Shown in pieces: positions 36,380-48,780 of a DNA stretch of 64,000 nucleotides (position 1 is the first letter of the stretch; each line of letters begins with the position of its first letter). The stretch is taken from the NCBI GenBank assembly GCA_051453625.1, contig JBOZIK010000001.1, positions 143,872,020 through 143,936,019 on the forward strand, written 5' to 3'. The notes under the pieces were generated by a model, which was given only the letters and a program-made list of their open reading frames with translations, did not search any database and was not told the origin of the DNA. The DNA comes from Welwitschia mirabilis (lineage: Eukaryota > Gnetophyta > Gnetopsida > Welwitschiales). A program made the translations under genes and the position numbers.

Positions 36380-38090
36380 AGTAATAAAGATCACAGTATG
36401 AACCTTAGTTTTATCATGAATTAGTAGCCAGAAGATATAGAACTTGATCCAAAGATTCCATTATTATAGAAAGAGCTCTTGATTTTTAGAGATAGTGCAG
36501 AAATTAGCTTATGGCTTATTTCACTAGACTTGATTAGGAGATAATCATACAGTTGGAACAAAGTATTCTAAATCTTGTTGTAAGAGAGTTCTATGCTAAC
36601 ATACATGAAACTAATGATAGAACAGAGGCCTTTTAAACTTAGGTTAAATGTAATTATTTTTACATTGTTCTTAGTTTTGTGAAATCAGTAGCTAGTATAG
36701 ATGATTCAAACATTTCTTAGATTTATGCATATTTGTTTAAGAAAATTTTTAGTTCTAGAGTTATTAGTATATCAGAGAAATATGAGTAATATATTATTTG
36801 GGAATACTAGAATGAATTTTGTAGAGAACATAGAGCATAAAGATATAATTTAAAATTCTTCTATTCTTAGTTTGATTACATTTTATAATATTTTTGTTAG
36901 AGGAGATAGTTATAGCTATTATAAATCAATGTAAACATTTATTGTATATTGTTGACTCATTAAGTTAAAGATAGATTTGGATTTTATATTGTATGTGGAT
37001 ATTATTTCTCTTTTTTGCAAGGGCTAGATATTTGATCACCCTTATCTTATTAGTTTAATCATTAGAAATGTTAGTATTTCTATTCTTGAAGTTAATCTTA
37101 TTTACTAAAAGATATGACTAGTAGATTTTACTAAGAAATAAAGAGTAGTAGTTCCACTAGGTTAGGGCCAAGTAAGAGGCCTTCATGGTTATAGAGATCC
37201 TATTCTACTATTATACATAGTTCATATTCAATGAAAAATGGATTAAAGGCCATAGTGAAAATGAGGGGTAAAATTGATTAAAATTTAATAAGGCTATAGA
37301 AATGCAGGTTTACAATAAGTAAAGATATGTCACTAGTTAAGCGTTAGAAATCCATGAGGGCTCCTACATGATCAGATTGAAAATAGAAAACAAAAAGGAA
37401 GAAACACCTATAGCTTCAGATAGCATAGGATATGATTTTGTCATAGTAGCTAATAGTGAATCTATAAAGAAATCATTTAAAGATGAGGCATAGGCTCAGG
37501 AGAAGTATCAGCTCCTATGGAGGCATAGGTATAGGGGAAGTAATAAGATTCCAATCTTTCATAGCAAAAACAACTACAACAAGAGATAAACTCTTAGAAC
37601 TCAGATGCATCACCACTCATCTTTCACTTTCTACATCACTAGATTTCATTTCATAATCCTACTTAGCCAGCATCACCACCTAGATCCTCTTCATCATCAA
37701 ATGTACCTTCTCTACCTCCTTTTCATCCATCATCACCATTGCCATCTTATATAGAGCCTATTCAGGTAGATCAATTTTCTTTCTTATAATTAGCTTTATT
37801 CTTTATAAAGGCATCCACCACTTTTAGTTTCTTTAGGATGTCTATCACTCTTAAACATACTAATATATGAGGAGATAAGCTTTGAGAGCCCAAGTAAGAC
37901 ATCTCAACATCCTTCTAGGAAAGGCCACACTCCACCTTCCACTTCCTCATCATCCCACACCCAAAAAACCTTCATGACCCATGGTAGAAATAATAGTAAT
38001 AAAAAAGGACAAGGCATGTATTATAAAAGTGACTTTTCTTTGAGTAATTAGATTCTTTTCTTAGTTATCCAAAAAGGAGAAGAAGTTTTG
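36380..38090 (+). pseudogene. Possible plant-transposon-associated domain with Pro/Ser-rich tail
   Basis: Across two frames the sequence contains LVVREFYANIHETNDRTE, which resembles the VREFYAN motif at the start of the putative plant transposon protein domain (PF20167-like) found in many plant retroelement ORFs. About 900 bases on there is a Ser/Pro/His-rich stretch (SSSSSNVPSLPPFHPSSPLP), typical of the low-complexity tails of such proteins. It occupies the place between gag and the 3' LTR where pol would be. Stops are frequent and the match rests on one motif, so this is tentative. Confidence 0.45.
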
Positions 38091-38769
38091 ACAAATTAGT
38101 TGCATTCAATTGGGCATTGTAGTTTTTAGCTTAAGGATATCCTATTGGACTTGGAGTTATTATCTATGAGATATTAGATTGGATCCCTAAGTGTTACCAT
38201 TATCTATTAATGATTACTCATGTTATTTAACATACATTATTATGTTATTTATCATTTCTACCATTATTATTTATTAGCATACTTTTTTTAGGGTACATTC
38301 TTTTATCTTAATATGATGCTTTTAGTGGCACATCTCTAAAATGTTATACTCTGATTTTTATTAATGATTATGTTTTCATAAACTTCATGCTATATATTGC
38401 TAATACAATTTTATTTTGACATTCTATGATTTTCATTTAGCACATCACCAAGAGCACATTTTTCATAATGTATTATTGGCATTTAAAATTAAATTCTATG
38501 TTCTAATATATTTTTAGCACATTATTAATAGCATATCTTACTTGATTAGTTATTAATGTTCTTAAATGAAATTATCAAATGTTTTTGTGCCTCTCTTACT
38601 CTATTTTCAAGATGTTTATTCAAGTGGTTAATATCATGTTCTTCCAGTATCATTGCAAATTTTTATTATGTGCATCTATCTAGATTATAAGTATCTAATT
38701 ATAGTTGATTTGATGAGATTGCACTAATGATATTTTCCAAGTCTTAGACATCATCAAAAAAGTAGAGAT
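38091..38769. other. Interior before the 3' LTR, ends in a purine tract
   Basis: No coding motif. The last bases before the LTR, AAAAAAGTAGAGAT at 38756-38769, are purine-rich except the final T and may be the polypurine tract that primes plus-strand DNA synthesis. Confidence 0.45.
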
Positions 38770-40202
38770 TGTTGATCAATCTAGTTTTTATCAAATATTT
38801 TGTATTATTATGTAGACAAATTATTATAAGAAATATCAAACCATGATAAACATAATATCATGATGGATCTTCAAAGAAAATATCTCATAAAAAGGATCAT
38901 TTATTAAAATAAGAATTAATTAGTTGAAGATATCTAGAAAATTAAAGATGTATTTGATGAAGACATCCATAAATTGAAGACATATTTAATGTATCAAATT
39001 TTAGTTCATAAGCTAAAGACAACTATGCTCAAAATTAAACCTAACATAGATGAAGATGTCTACAGGATTGAAGACATAGATACTGAACTAAAATAGATAA
39101 TAGTATTAATTTGAATTACAGAGGCTCAAGAATGATATAGACTATTTTTTTATCAAAAACTAGGTGCATTCACTGAAGACATCTATAAGGTAAAGACATT
39201 TGATTATTAGTAGATGTTTATAAATTTAAAAATTTTTTAGATCAAAGTTTATGTAAATGAAAAATAAAGATGCATAACTAATGCCTAAATGTTTTCTATC
39301 TATTACAGAGTAGTTACAAATTTAAATGGCTACTATTTAAGGTCAAATGGCTCTTTTCTCTTCAACTATGTAAAATCTTGACATAACAAAATATTTTATA
39401 ACTTTTTCATACTTCATTAATCATATAAAATATAGAAGAAAGAATACATGGAGATTAGAACATCTTACAAAGAATTAAAGACATTATTTACAAAGGAGCT
39501 TTTAGTGTCTTGATCACTTGTTCTTGGATTCTACGTTACTACATCATTCATTTAAACTTGTGATAATGACAACAACTAAGAACTCAAGTCTCTCTTTAAA
39601 GCTACATCTTTAAGGCTTATTATTATATTATATTTGTGGATCTTACATTGTTGGACTGTCTTATGTTTTAATATTATTATAGATCTATTCTTATTTAATG
39701 AAACTCATTATAAGATAATCCTTGTATGGATTGCATTTGATGTGATGCCTATAAGTACTTGCTTTATTGTAAGATTTATGGTAAGCTAGAAAATCATTAT
39801 TTCTTTGAGAAAAAAAGAGTGTTGCCTGGTGGGAAAATTTTTATTATTGTAAGGTTTGTGATACACAAGCCACTATTTCCTTGTGGGGAACATAGTGCTA
39901 CTTTATGAGGATATTCTCACTTATTGTAAGATTTGTGATGTGCTTAAAAAACCACTACTTACTTACAAGGAAGAAAGTGTTTGCTTGCAAGAGGACTTTC
40001 ACTTATTATAAGGTTTGTGGTGCACCAAAACACCACTATTTTCTTACAAGTCAAGAATATTTAAAGGTGTATGAGAAATCTACCCTCTATGCGAATGTAC
40101 CCAGGCTAGGAAACCATGTTATCTTGATAAGGTTTTTATTATTATTATTATTTATTTTATTATTTAATTTAAATCCCTATCCTTTGAGTTTAATGATCCT
40201 CA
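38770..40202 (+). repeat. 3' LTR of the copia element
   Basis: Runs TGTTGATC to GATCCTCA and is the uninterrupted partner of the split left LTR. It carries about 500 bases (39.10-39.60 kb) that the left LTR lacks. Blocks built on ACTTATTGTAAG, each followed by CCACTATTT-like sequence, repeat several times between 39.77 and 40.06 kb; the left LTR shows the same internal repetition. A 101-codon open frame inside (39905-40210) is a chance frame in LTR sequence. Confidence 0.87.
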
Positions 40203-41480
40203 TAGTTTAAACATTAATTAATACTTTGTAAAATAATTTTTGAATGTTGGTTTTTTTACTATCTTATAAAATGTTAAACTATGTTATTCTTACATTGTCT
40301 CATGCATCTTTACATTAAGTATCCTTATGATTATTTTCAAGAAATATTGTTATGTTAAAATTTAAGGAAAACTAGTTAATATTCTCCTTGTTCCATTTAT
40401 CCAGTTTCATTATTCTTCATTAAAAATTAATATTCTTAAAGTCAATTACTTTATTTTTTTATAAACAATAGTAAGAACTTTATTATTTTCTAGCCTTCTT
40501 TTTTAGAATTATTAAATCTTACTACAAAAATAGTTATATCTTAATTAATTTTTTGTGTTAATTAGCTACTCATTCTATGCCACTTAATATGATATTTTAA
40601 CCATACTATCATAACTTTATTATTTCTATAACATCCAAATTTAATTATTAAAAAAGTTATTTTATTTATTTATGATATTCATTTATAACTTAACCTCAAA
40701 TTCTTTATCTTTCCAAATGCTAAGGGTATTGTCCATCTTATCATCTAGATAACAAATATGGACAATACTCTTTTACTAGTCCTTATCATAAGTAAATTCT
40801 TCACTTTAGTTATTATTCTTCTGACACTCAAAAATATGTATTTTAGAGGAAACAAAAGTGCAAAAAATGGAGAGAATAATATTTTCAAAACACAAATTTT
40901 ATTTCTTTTCTTTCTTATTCAAACAAATAACTTTCTTAAATAGATAAGCATACCACTAGGGCTTTTATGAATTCCTAGGAATCAAACCATGACATGTATT
41001 AGCCTTAGAAATTCCCCCTTTTAATGTCAGAATATACTCTTTTTAAAGAGAAAACCAAAGTACTCAGAATGAACTTGGGAATGCAACGTAAAAAAAAAAG
41101 GGGGGAAAACACTTTGGAATGGAGTTATCATATGAGGGAACTACTTCATAAAAGAAGTAGTCAATCTACTACTATAAATCCCATAGCAAATAGGCTTATT
41201 ATGTGCATTACTCATTGGTAATTCTAGGCTAAAACATGTACTACATATCTTATAGTACTAGATCATATTTGTACTACACATCTTGTAGTATAGGGATTAG
41301 GTGTAACTTTAATCAAAGACTTATAATTCAAATGGAGGCCATGATGCATAAGAAATAAATGACTTTGATTCAACTCATTATCAATCCAATCTTGGATTGG
41401 AAGTACTAAAACTTCTCTTAACCACGTATCATTGTTTGAGTAATTAGTTGTTGGTTCTATGGTTGGATGATATACTCTTG
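40203..41480. other. Between insertions, no recognisable gene
   Basis: Presumably post-pol interior of the outer Athila-type element or flank of the copia fragment to the right. Short open frames (61 and 65 codons) have no motif. Confidence 0.4.
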
Positions 41481-41489
41481 CAATAACTT

Positions 41490-42600
41490 CATGTTATATA
41501 GGTTCCTTAATTTTATGGACCAACTTCCATGTAACATTTTCTATAAGAGCATAATATTCTTCTTTTATAGCTTGAACCCACTAACTGTATTGAATGATGT
41601 CTTTATAAGAAGTTAGTTTAATATAAAAGTTAAATAAAGCTTATCGATATCATCATCATAAGTCATATGTGAGTCATCTGTGAACTATAGCCAAGTATTT
41701 CAATATCACTTATTAGTAGTCTTAGCTTCTTTAGTCAGAGAACCTATTGAATTACTACTAAAACCATAACTGAGAATGATTAGAGCACTAAATTGCTTAA
41801 TTCCTAAAGTTTGTGTAGAAGTAATACTAATAGAAGGAATTGGAGTAAGACTGGAAACTACACCTTCCTTCTCAACCATAGGAGATTAAGCATCTAGGAT
41901 TTTCTAATTTAAATGAAGTATAAAGCTTCAAAAGTTTAAGTTTTAAATCATTGTTTAAGATCTATGAAAAGATAAATTCATAAGAAATAATGACCTCATT
42001 GTGCTCTAGAAGATAAACTCGATAACCCTTCTGGTTAGTGGAATATCCCACAAATATGTTAATATGAGCATGTGCTTCAAATTTGTCATGATGTTGGTAT
42101 GGAATATGGACATAGCAGTTGCAAACAAAAATACAAAAATGATGAAAATTTGGCTTGTACTCATACCAATTCTTAGCTATAGATACTCATTTTTTAGTAT
42201 ATTGACCAATTTGCTTATTAAGATGCACAACGGTATTCATTGCTTCATCTTAAAGATAGGTTTTATAGCCACTAAAATACATCATAAAATGTGCCATATT
42301 CATAATTATGTAATTAAATCACTAGTGATGTTATTTTATTGAGGTATCCCAGGGCAAGTCATCACATGATGAATTCCCTCAAAAGTAAGAAAGTCCTTAA
42401 ATGTAATAGATGTATATTCACCACCATTATCAAAGTGAAAATTTTTAATTCGATAATCAACTTGCTTTTTTCCTTTGAGTTTAAACTTCTTGAAAATGTT
42501 AAATTGCTAAAGCTAGTGCACACTGTGATTCCACACCTAGGGATTCATGAAAATCCTAGTGGTGTGCTTGTCTATTTCAGTAAGCTCTTTGTTTGAATAA
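41490..42600 (-). pseudogene. Ty1/copia integrase and RT start, minus strand
   Basis: The minus strand reads a copia integrase core: FKKFKLKGKKQVDYRIKNFH then FDNGGEYTSITFKDFLTFEG (family: LRSDNGGEYTSKEF..F), with the second catalytic Asp intact. Its C-terminal end has INIFVGYSTNQKGYRVY (family: CIFVGYSTQSKGYRVF). About 430 bases on comes WVQAIKEEYYALIENVTWKL, the first motif of copia RT (W..AM.EE..AL..N.TW.LV). The rest of RT and RNase H are missing, so the piece is truncated as well as frameshifted. It is unrelated in orientation to the copia gag element to the left and no LTRs were found for it. Confidence 0.9.
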
Positions 42601-43053
42601 AGAAGAGGAGAAATAAAATTTATGTTTTGGAAATATTATACTCTCCATTTTTTGGAACTCTTATTTCCTAATAGGATTCACTAGTTATTGTCCATAATGT
42701 TGTCCGCCAGATGATAAGTAGAATAATATCATTCTAACCCACTTTGATGTATGAAATGTATGTTTTTTAATGTGATATGCATTTTGAGTTATTTTTAGTA
42801 TACCACGTACTAATGCACAATCTAGATAGGTCAAGGTAGAGTTAGAAGCTTCTTCATATACTATGATAAGATTCATTATTACCCCAGTAGTTTAAAGAGC
42901 TAAGTTAATTCATCCTCATTTTTATTCCTCTAGATTACAATCTATTCATTCAACATCTCTTATAGTAGAGAGGAACTTTAAAGACTTAATGAAGCAATCA
43001 CCTTCTTAAGGTAGACAAGTGATTAACTAAGTTATAGTTTAGGTGGATCCTAA
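42601..43053. other. Possible upstream part of the minus-strand copia fragment
   Basis: In the minus direction this precedes the integrase core, where the gag-pre-integrase and zinc-binding regions belong. A 63-codon minus-strand frame at 42685-42876 shows no certain motif. Confidence 0.35.
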
Positions 43054-43058
43054 ATGCA
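43054..43058. other. Target-site duplication ATGCA, left copy
   Basis: Identical to 60256-60260 on the far side of the element. Five bases is the usual length for LTR retrotransposons. The exact match fixes both ends. Confidence 0.85.
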
Positions 43059-44567
43059 TGTCATATTCAAATATTTAAGGTTTGAGAAGTGTTTATATAA
43101 TTCTTAATATCATAAGCAAGTTTAATTTATGTATGTGTTTATTTTAATTTTCTTGATGATGCAAGTTTTATTGAGAAAACTTCATATAATAATTCTTTGA
43201 ATTTTCAATATTGCCTTATTGAAAATTTTAGTGATTTAATTTTCATGTCTAATTCATTTCATTTATGGATAATAGTTATTATGTAGCTCTATAAATTACT
43301 GGTTATAAGAATTATTTTAATTTACATGTGGAGAATTGTTATTATTGTTATGATATTCAAATGCCCAATGGCCTAGCAAGGGTTATAGAATTTCCATTAC
43401 TTCAACCACTTCCAAACCTTCCACCACTTTTACTTCCTCCACCTCTACCACTTCCTTGTCATGTCTTTTTACCATCCCATACTTTCTACTATAAATAGTA
43501 TCCTTTCCTTCTCATATTTTCATCTTGAGAAAGTTCAGACTATCAAATTTTACTATCCTAATTTTGAAGCTTGGATAAATCCTTAGAACCTTTAGAATCT
43601 TTGAATATTTGTATTTATTTGGGTATGGTTTATGATTAATCCAATTTACTGTATGGTCTATTGTCCTTTGATTATTTTCTTGTATGGTTTATGGCCTTCA
43701 TTTAATTCTAATATGGTTTCTTGAATATTTTCTTGTATGGTTATGGTCTTCATTTCATTCTTACATTTCTCTCTGTTGTCATGCTTTGTATTCCTTAAAA
43801 GCTTGGATGAGATCTCCTCTAGATATTATACATGCAACTTATTACAAATTATCTCTAGAGAGTAAAGAAAACTAGATAAGGCTCCCTCTGGATATTATCC
43901 ATGCAAATTACTATAAATTATCCTCTACACAATAAAGGGATAAATTGTTCCCTCTAGAGATGTGCAAATAGATAAATTAAAAATGTTGTTTGAGCATATT
44001 TTGTAATGCACTTATATTGGTAAAATTACATATTAAGTTTTCAGTATTGAATTCTTGGTTTATCTTGCTCATATATCAATTTTTCAAGAATTATTTTCTT
44101 ATCCTTAAAACTTTTCTTTTTCCACCTAAAGCCTTACCATGGACCATACTAGGAATTGTGATGATTTCATAATTCTTATATCATATTATATGTGCAAGTT
44201 AGATATTGGAATGAATTCTAATCATAGAAAAGGATGTACTTGTTGCTAATGGATTGGAATGCTTTACTACTTATTGTATGCTTTATGTACTTATAACCTG
44301 TGAAAGAATACTATAATTGTAAATTTTTTATAAATGTTATGTAAACATTGAAATTTTCTTATTAGTTTTTAAAGATATTTATTATTTCACTTATTCTTCA
44401 ATGTGATTATCATGAGTAATTACCTCCTTATAATAAAATTTTGGTATCAGATTAAGATATGGTTTAAAGAATGATAAAATATCTGATACATATTGTATTG
44501 AAAAATGTTGCAAAAATTCACATTAGGTAATGTTCATAGTTTTGGAATAAAATTTTTATGTTACATT
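43059..44567 (+). repeat. 5' LTR of the large non-coding element
   Basis: Begins TGTCATATTC and ends TGTTACA. It aligns along its length with 58248-60255. Landmarks shared by both copies are a CCACCACTT-like pyrimidine-rich block, a TATA box, a 69-base internal tandem duplication (43806-43943) and a conserved distal half. The right copy is longer through an AAT microsatellite, an expanded CCACC block and about 175 extra bases near 59.29-59.47 kb. Confidence 0.9.
43490..43497 (+). promoter_or_regulatory. LTR TATA box
   Basis: TATAAATA about 430 bases into the LTR, preceded by the CCACC-rich block. The other LTR has the same octamer at 59004-59011 in the same context. Confidence 0.6.
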
Positions 44568-44570
44568 TTG

Positions 44571-44582
44571 GTATCAGTGCAT
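44571..44582 (+). other. Primer-binding site, initiator tRNA-Met type
   Basis: TGGTATCAGTGC differs from TGGTATCAGAGC at one base and starts three bases after the LTR end. Confidence 0.9.
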
Positions 44583-46862
44583 CTAGGGTTACAATTTCAC
44601 TAGATACCATACATCCTAACACTAGAACTTAAGTTATGATTCTATTAGATATAAAAAATGGGAAGCCAAATTTAGGTTCTTCAAATATATGGAATTTAAA
44701 AGGACTTTATTTTTAGAGTTAAAACTTCAACCTATATATATATATATATATCTATTAAAATAATAATTAAATAATAGTAATTAAAAAAAGAGTAAAGGAC
44801 ATTTTAAAAGAGATGGTTTCAAAGAAGAAAGGTCCCACATAGCCATCATCCTTAGAACTTATGGTATTAAATGATACATTAAGGATGTATCACTGTAAGA
44901 TTAAAAAAAAAAAAAAGAAGAAAGAAAAAAATAGATATTAAGTGGACTTAAAGATGTTAAAGGATGTGTTAAGGGTATACCACTGTAAGGTAAAATAGGT
45001 AAGCGGGGAGATTCAAATCACCATCCACTACCTTGATTCAGCTCATATTTAAATGTTACACTATCAAAGTAGAAATTATATAAAATAATTTAACACTTAC
45101 TTAATGCTTAGTGCTATCTTATTTAAAAGAATTTGACATTAAAAAACAAATGTAGAATACATGAATTATTGATTTGTCTTTTTGAATATGGGACAAATCT
45201 GAATATCAGCATGGTCATACGTAATTCATGTATAATCATCTATTTCATATTTTAGTATCCACATGATTATGCATCATATGGGGGAGGGCCCTTAAAGAGA
45301 GACGATACCCATCAAAAATGAAGAAGTGTTAAGATCATCAAAAACCAAAGAAAATGGAAAGACTAATGACTAATTCTTCTATTCCTATCTCAGCTAAATT
45401 TGAAGTGGGATAAGAAGTAGCTGACCTACCGTCTGATGAGAGAAGGCTACTAATTCACAAAAAGAAGAGGAAGAAGTCACCTTGATGTTATGAACCTAGT
45501 GGGCATGGGGTAGAACTTAAACTAGTGGGAACTTTTAACATATTGTATTAAATTATAGAAAAGTAAAAATGACTTTAGCCATATTTTACATGCAAATAGA
45601 GATTAATCAAGTTCTTTCAAATAAGGCTCCTTGATCTTTACTTATTGGTCTTATTCCTGTCACATTTGTAGCTATCCTTACTAATAAAAAGCTTCAAATT
45701 CATGGGTAATAGTTTTTTCATGGGGTGGAGTATGTCTACATAATATTTTGAGCATGGTAAGTAAGACGCTATTACTTAATGATGAAACTTTAGACAATAA
45801 AAGTTGAAAGATAAAAGGAAGAGTGTTAAAAAGAAACATGTTTGAATTTGGATGATCCTTTTAACCTCCCCATAGCATCTTTATTTTAGAATGTCATTAG
45901 ACATCACACTCCCCTTATTTCAATTTTCTCTATTGGTAATTATCTATGCTTTTTATTTCCACCTGATTGATACTCTCCAAAATCCTAAACATATTCTTTT
46001 CATCCCCTACACTTTTTTCATAGTTCTATTGCCTTGCAAGAAAACTTAAAATGTGATTTGTTTAGCTTATTCTTATGCCTATCCTCCATCATTCCCCCCC
46101 TTTTTCATAGCATGATTTCATCTTCTAAGTACTTTCTTCATTTCACATTCTTCTAAATGTATTCCTCCCCATACGATGGTGCTAAAGTGTAATATCTCAT
46201 GTTAAACCATAAACTTCAGGATGGTAGTAAGTTCTTAATTCAAAATGACTAGCTTCTTCTCTATGCATTTCTTGTGTGGATGTGATCAAGATCATTCATC
46301 TCTTCCTTGCATAACACTTCTATCCCATTTACCTTCATTACCTTATCTATTCATTCTTCTTTCCTTCCTTAATTAAACCTTTACATTTTGGGTTCCTGAG
46401 CTATTTCTTGAAAACTTAGATGTCCTTCCTTCATTCACAAATCAAATTAAACTAATTAATTGATTAAATTTATCACCCTTTGCAATTACTCAAGTGTCAA
46501 AATACATTTCAAAATTAAAAAACATTTCAAATCCTTCCTCCTACATAGATTAACCCTTTTCCTGACACGTCTCTTCTCTTGTATGTGTCTTCATCTTTTT
46601 TCCTAATCATCAAGCTCCTGTAGTATGTCTCTCCTCCTATGTAATGTTCCTTTATCCCTAGTGCATCTCTCTTATGTAGCATAATTCCATCTTTAGTATG
46701 CTTCTCTTTCTACATAGCATCATTTCACTCTTACCTGCACCATCTGTAGCAGGTCCTCCATCGACAAAATTCTATTGTCTCCTCTCTTTAATGTTGATTA
46801 CATCCTATTATGATCATATATGCTATTGTTGGGTGTTCTAATTACAGAAGCATCTTATATTT
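44583..46862. other. Interior of the large element, left part, no recognised coding
   Basis: All frames are short. A pair of similar segments about 95 bases apart (around 44.87 and 44.96 kb) share a CACTGTAAG core. A run of 14 A lies near 44904 and a short TA repeat near 44739. No gag, knuckle or pol motif found. Confidence 0.5.
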
Positions 46863-47278
46863 TGTAATGTTTTAAATTTATTAATTATGTAATACAATGT
46901 GTTAAATGCTAAATGAGCATAGTTAATAAAGATTTGAATGGATGCAATCTAAATATAAAAAGATGTATTCCTTCATTGTGCAATAAAATCCTATAGCATT
47001 AGGTGGGAGTGGATAGACTAAGTGGATTAACTGATAACAACCTTGACTAATCCCTAAGGATCCTAGGAGGGGGACTCAGGTCATAGTCCACATCTTTAAC
47101 TTTGACTATTAGTCCAAGGATGTTGGCTAATGATGAGGAATATAATCCACTACTATATATAATAAAAGTTTATATTTTTTCTAAGTCATTTCTTGTTGTT
47201 CCTATTAATTATGATGTATTATTTTATATATTTCTTTTTATGCAAAGTAATCCATAAGTAATAAAATGGGATATTACA
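46863..47278 (+). repeat. 5' LTR of the chromovirus
   Basis: TGTAATGTTT to ATATTACA. It aligns base for base with 54253-54670, about four fifths identical by eye, with mostly transition differences. Shared blocks include GGTGGG.GTGGATAGACT and CCTTGACTAATCCC, plus AATAAAAG near the 3' third as a polyadenylation signal. Confidence 0.95.
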
Positions 47279-47280
47279 TT

Positions 47281-47290
47281 TGGTATCAGA
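47281..47290 (+). other. Primer-binding site, initiator tRNA-Met type
   Basis: TGGTATCAGA, ten bases exactly matching the initiator-Met site, two bases after the LTR. Chromoviruses commonly use this primer. Confidence 0.9.
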
Positions 47291-48660
47291 AAACTACAAG
47301 TAGTAAACTGCTACTTAAGAAAGACAAGGAAGAAACTCCATTTTATAAATAAAACAAGTTTCATATTAAAGCAAAACAAGCTAAAGGTAAATAGTACATT
47401 AAAGACAAGAATATGATAACCAAAGGAAACAAGGTACTAGTGAAAACAGGGTGCATGACACCTTGACAAGATGGATGAAATCACTGTTGAGGAGAAGGAA
47501 GATCCTACATAGAGAAGTAAATAGGGTTGTAACCCTCCATGCCTAGAATAGGAGGCTTCATGCCACCTGGAATACCTTTCATTCTAGTAGGCTATGTGGG
47601 AACTGCTATAGTACTAATCTTAATTGAAGAAGAACCTACTACAGAATCTACTCCAGTAACAGGATATGGCTACTTATAGAGATTTATATAAAGCTTAATA
47701 TAAGTAACTAAAGTCCCCAGTAGATGCTCCTTTAAAAGCTCCCAAACATGGTTATAGTACATTGATGTGATCAATTGTAATGGCTAAATGATCCACACAG
47801 TCTTAAATCATGCTCTCACACTTTACCAATCGAGTAGACAAGGCAGCATGACTTTCTTCCAATGTAGCTATATGGGAAGAATCTTCCCATGACTTCTTCT
47901 CTATCAAGTACATGTTCTTCACCTAATTCTCTAACATTTGAAGGTAATCACTCATGGAATCCTTCTCCTCAATCCCATGGTAAGCCATGCAATACAAGAA
48001 CTCTATAATATCAACCATATTATAAAATTCTTAGAGTGGGATAGGCCATTCACATTATAGAGAAAAATGAGGAGTAAAATGAGTAAAATAGTTGTACTCA
48101 AAGTCTTGTGGTACATCTACTACCTTAGATTAACAATGGATGTAAATATCATTAAAGCGAGATGAATGCATAACCTATGTATGCAAGCAGCTGGAAAGGG
48201 ACTAGTATTTTCTCAACGGATCCATCAACTCTTTACCCTTAAGGTATAGAATCTCCACCACTAATAAGAGCTAATTGGTGTAGTAAGATCTTAGTTCTAT
48301 TTATTTAAAATGTACTATGAAACTACAGGTAGATGATGACGAGGCTCTAAAAAAGGGTAAGCAATAGAAAGACTTTAACCTAGAGGTTGAAAATAAGGAA
48401 GGAATAAAACATATTCCCTTGATCCATTAATATATTAAAATCATTAAGTAAATCTTCCCCTTCAAAATTCAAAGGGAATAATAAATCCATAAAGAGACCA
48501 TTGGAAGGAATGAAAGGAAAATTTTTAGTTACTATGATGCACTTCTTCCTTAGCTACTAAAGGGAAAGCTTCTCTACAGATCGTGAAGTAAAATTCATAT
48601 CTTCCAATAAAAGTCTTTGAGTGAGAAACCCAAAATGAAATAATAAAATTCCTAACTTAT
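47291..48660 (-). pseudogene. Antisense coiled-coil-like ORF remnant in the gag position
   Basis: Where gag should be on the plus strand I recognise nothing. On the minus strand, around 48.0 down to 47.75 kb, there is a coherent amphipathic reading with few stops: MAYHGIEEKDSMSDYLQMLE, then KNMYLIEKKSWEDSSHIATL and EESHAALSTRLVKCESMI. This looks like a coiled coil. It may be the C-terminal part of the antisense frame that starts near 50.6 kb. Antisense extra ORFs are known in some plant Ty3/gypsy elements (Tat lineage). Function unknown. Confidence 0.4.
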
Positions 48661-48719
48661 ATGAGTAAGTAAGTGTGTGTATGAGTGAGTAAGTGAGTGA
48701 GTGAGTGAGTGAGTGAGTA

Positions 48720-48780
<61 letters not shown>
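48661..48780. repeat. GAGT/GA simple repeat up to a gap
   Basis: A GTGA-type tetranucleotide run turns into a GA dinucleotide run with occasional AAA and CAG interruptions, then the sequence is lost in N. The Arg-Glu or Leu-Ser frames over it are not genes. Confidence 0.97.

Larger units (their letters stand above)
23388..40202 (+). mobile_element. Pol-less Ty1/copia-type element, split by an inner insertion
   Basis: The right LTR is continuous (38770-40202). The left LTR is in two pieces (23388-24098 and 33249-33543) that together match it and flank an intact-looking 9.15-kb insertion. An initiator-Met primer site follows two bases after the left LTR, and a purine tract precedes the right LTR. 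Without the insertion the element is about 7.7 kb. The internal region codes for a copia gag, a zinc knuckle and a possible plant-transposon-associated domain; I find no integrase, RT or RNase H. Flanks AATTT and TAGTT share three of five bases, so the target duplication is not convincing. Confidence 0.8.

Noticed and set aside
44990-45030. Second B-box-like string GATTCAAATCACC
   Set aside because: No A box or cloverleaf; isolated match.
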